A stretch of 5,988 nucleotides of DNA, from the NCBI GenBank assembly GCA_948949055.1, contig CARBWQ010000058.1, positions 1 through 5,988 of the forward strand. The letters run 5' to 3'. The position numbers and the translations under genes were made by a program. The DNA comes from an uncultured Eubacteriales bacterium. GTDB taxonomy: Bacteria; Bacillota; Clostridia; Christensenellales; UBA1242. Under the pieces are notes generated by a model. It was not told the DNA's origin, did not search any database, and saw nothing but the letters and a program-made list of their open reading frames with translations. Positions 5,796 through 5,988 of this stretch are shown here, in pieces (the first letter of the stretch is position 1; each line of letters begins with the position of its first letter).

Positions 5796-5988
5796 ATGTG
5801 TGGAATTTGTGCAAGTTTAGGTGATACTAATCAGATTGAAAAAGTGATTAAAGGTCTAAAAAAACTGGAATATCGTGGTTATGATTCAAGTGGCATAGCA
5901 TTTAAAAATGGAGATATTTTAAAGTCTGTTAAAAGCGTAGGGCAGATTAATAAACTTGAAGAGAAAATTGGAAATGATTTGTATTCCA
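5796..5988 (+). CDS. glmS: Glutamine-fructose-6-phosphate aminotransferase, N-terminal part (cut by window end)
   Basis: Only the first 64 codons are present. The protein starts MCGIC, where C2 becomes the N-terminal nucleophile of the class II glutamine amidotransferase domain after Met removal. The segment LEYRGYDSSGIA at 24-35 is diagnostic of GlmS over PurF or AsnB, and VGQINKLEEKI at 48-58 fits the next conserved GlmS stretch. The full enzyme (about 600 aa) uses glutamine to convert fructose-6-phosphate to glucosamine-6-phosphate for peptidoglycan precursors. The ATG is supported by AAGGAG at 5785-5790, five bases upstream. The 72-base gap after the peptidase gene is too short for a full glmS ribozyme, and none is visible. 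A paralogous SIS-domain aminotransferase cannot be excluded from this fragment. Confidence 0.85.
   Translation, partial: MCGICASLGDTNQIEKVIKGLKKLEYRGYDSSGIAFKNGDILKSVKSVGQINKLEEKIGNDLYS

Noticed and set aside
1..5988. CRISPR array, transposon, integrase, toxin-antitoxin or phage defence module
   Set aside because: I found no regularly spaced repeats, terminal inverted repeats with a transposase, or defence-type domains. The DnaI-like ATPase could suggest an IS21 IstB helper, but its zinc segment and the DnaB-like partner point to helicase loading.

Overview
The window is ordinary-looking chromosomal DNA of an AT-rich, low-GC Gram-positive bacterium. It is most likely a member of the Firmicutes, in the Clostridia or a related uncultured gut lineage. 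This rests on roughly one-third GC, strong AGGAG-type ribosome binding sites, extended -10 promoters of the SigA type, a CCA-encoding tRNA gene, and a DnaB-like/DnaI-like helicase-loading gene pair. UGA is used as a stop and Trp is encoded by UGG, which fits the standard bacterial code. No mobile element, CRISPR array, phage gene or integrase is visible.

Layout, left to right. (a) 1-162: the last codons of a rightward gene, then two hairpins. One is an imperfect leftward terminator and the other a bidirectional terminator. (b) 163-236: tRNA-Trp(CCA) on the minus strand, with its promoter at 282-310. (c) 360-1638: a rightward pair of genes behind an extended -10 promoter. These encode a HAD-family, 5'(3')-deoxyribonucleotidase-like phosphatase and a glyoxalase II-like metallo-beta-lactamase-fold hydrolase with an unusual cysteine cluster. 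(d) 1637-1669: a bidirectional terminator between converging operons. (e) 1682-4057: a leftward operon encoding a 484-aa DnaD/DnaB-type replication initiation protein followed by a 301-aa DnaI/DnaC-type AAA+ helicase loader, with its promoter at 4100-4128. (f) 4212-5723: a rightward gene for a membrane-anchored M1-family zinc aminopeptidase without a clear Shine-Dalgarno site. (g) 5796-5988: the start of glmS, cut by the window end.

The clear functional unit is the leftward pair. In Bacillus subtilis, dnaB (about 470 aa) is directly followed by dnaI (about 310 aa), and together the products load the replicative helicase at oriC and restart sites. The order, lengths and domains here match. The other genes look like independent housekeeping units: nucleotide and metabolite hydrolysis, surface peptide degradation, and amino-sugar synthesis for the cell wall. 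The most notable observations are the four-unit helical repeat organisation of the DnaB-like protein, the cysteine cluster around a metal ligand of the hydrolase, and a palindrome near the left edge that appears to have grown by two separate small tandem duplications. I did not see evidence for a wholly new biological system.
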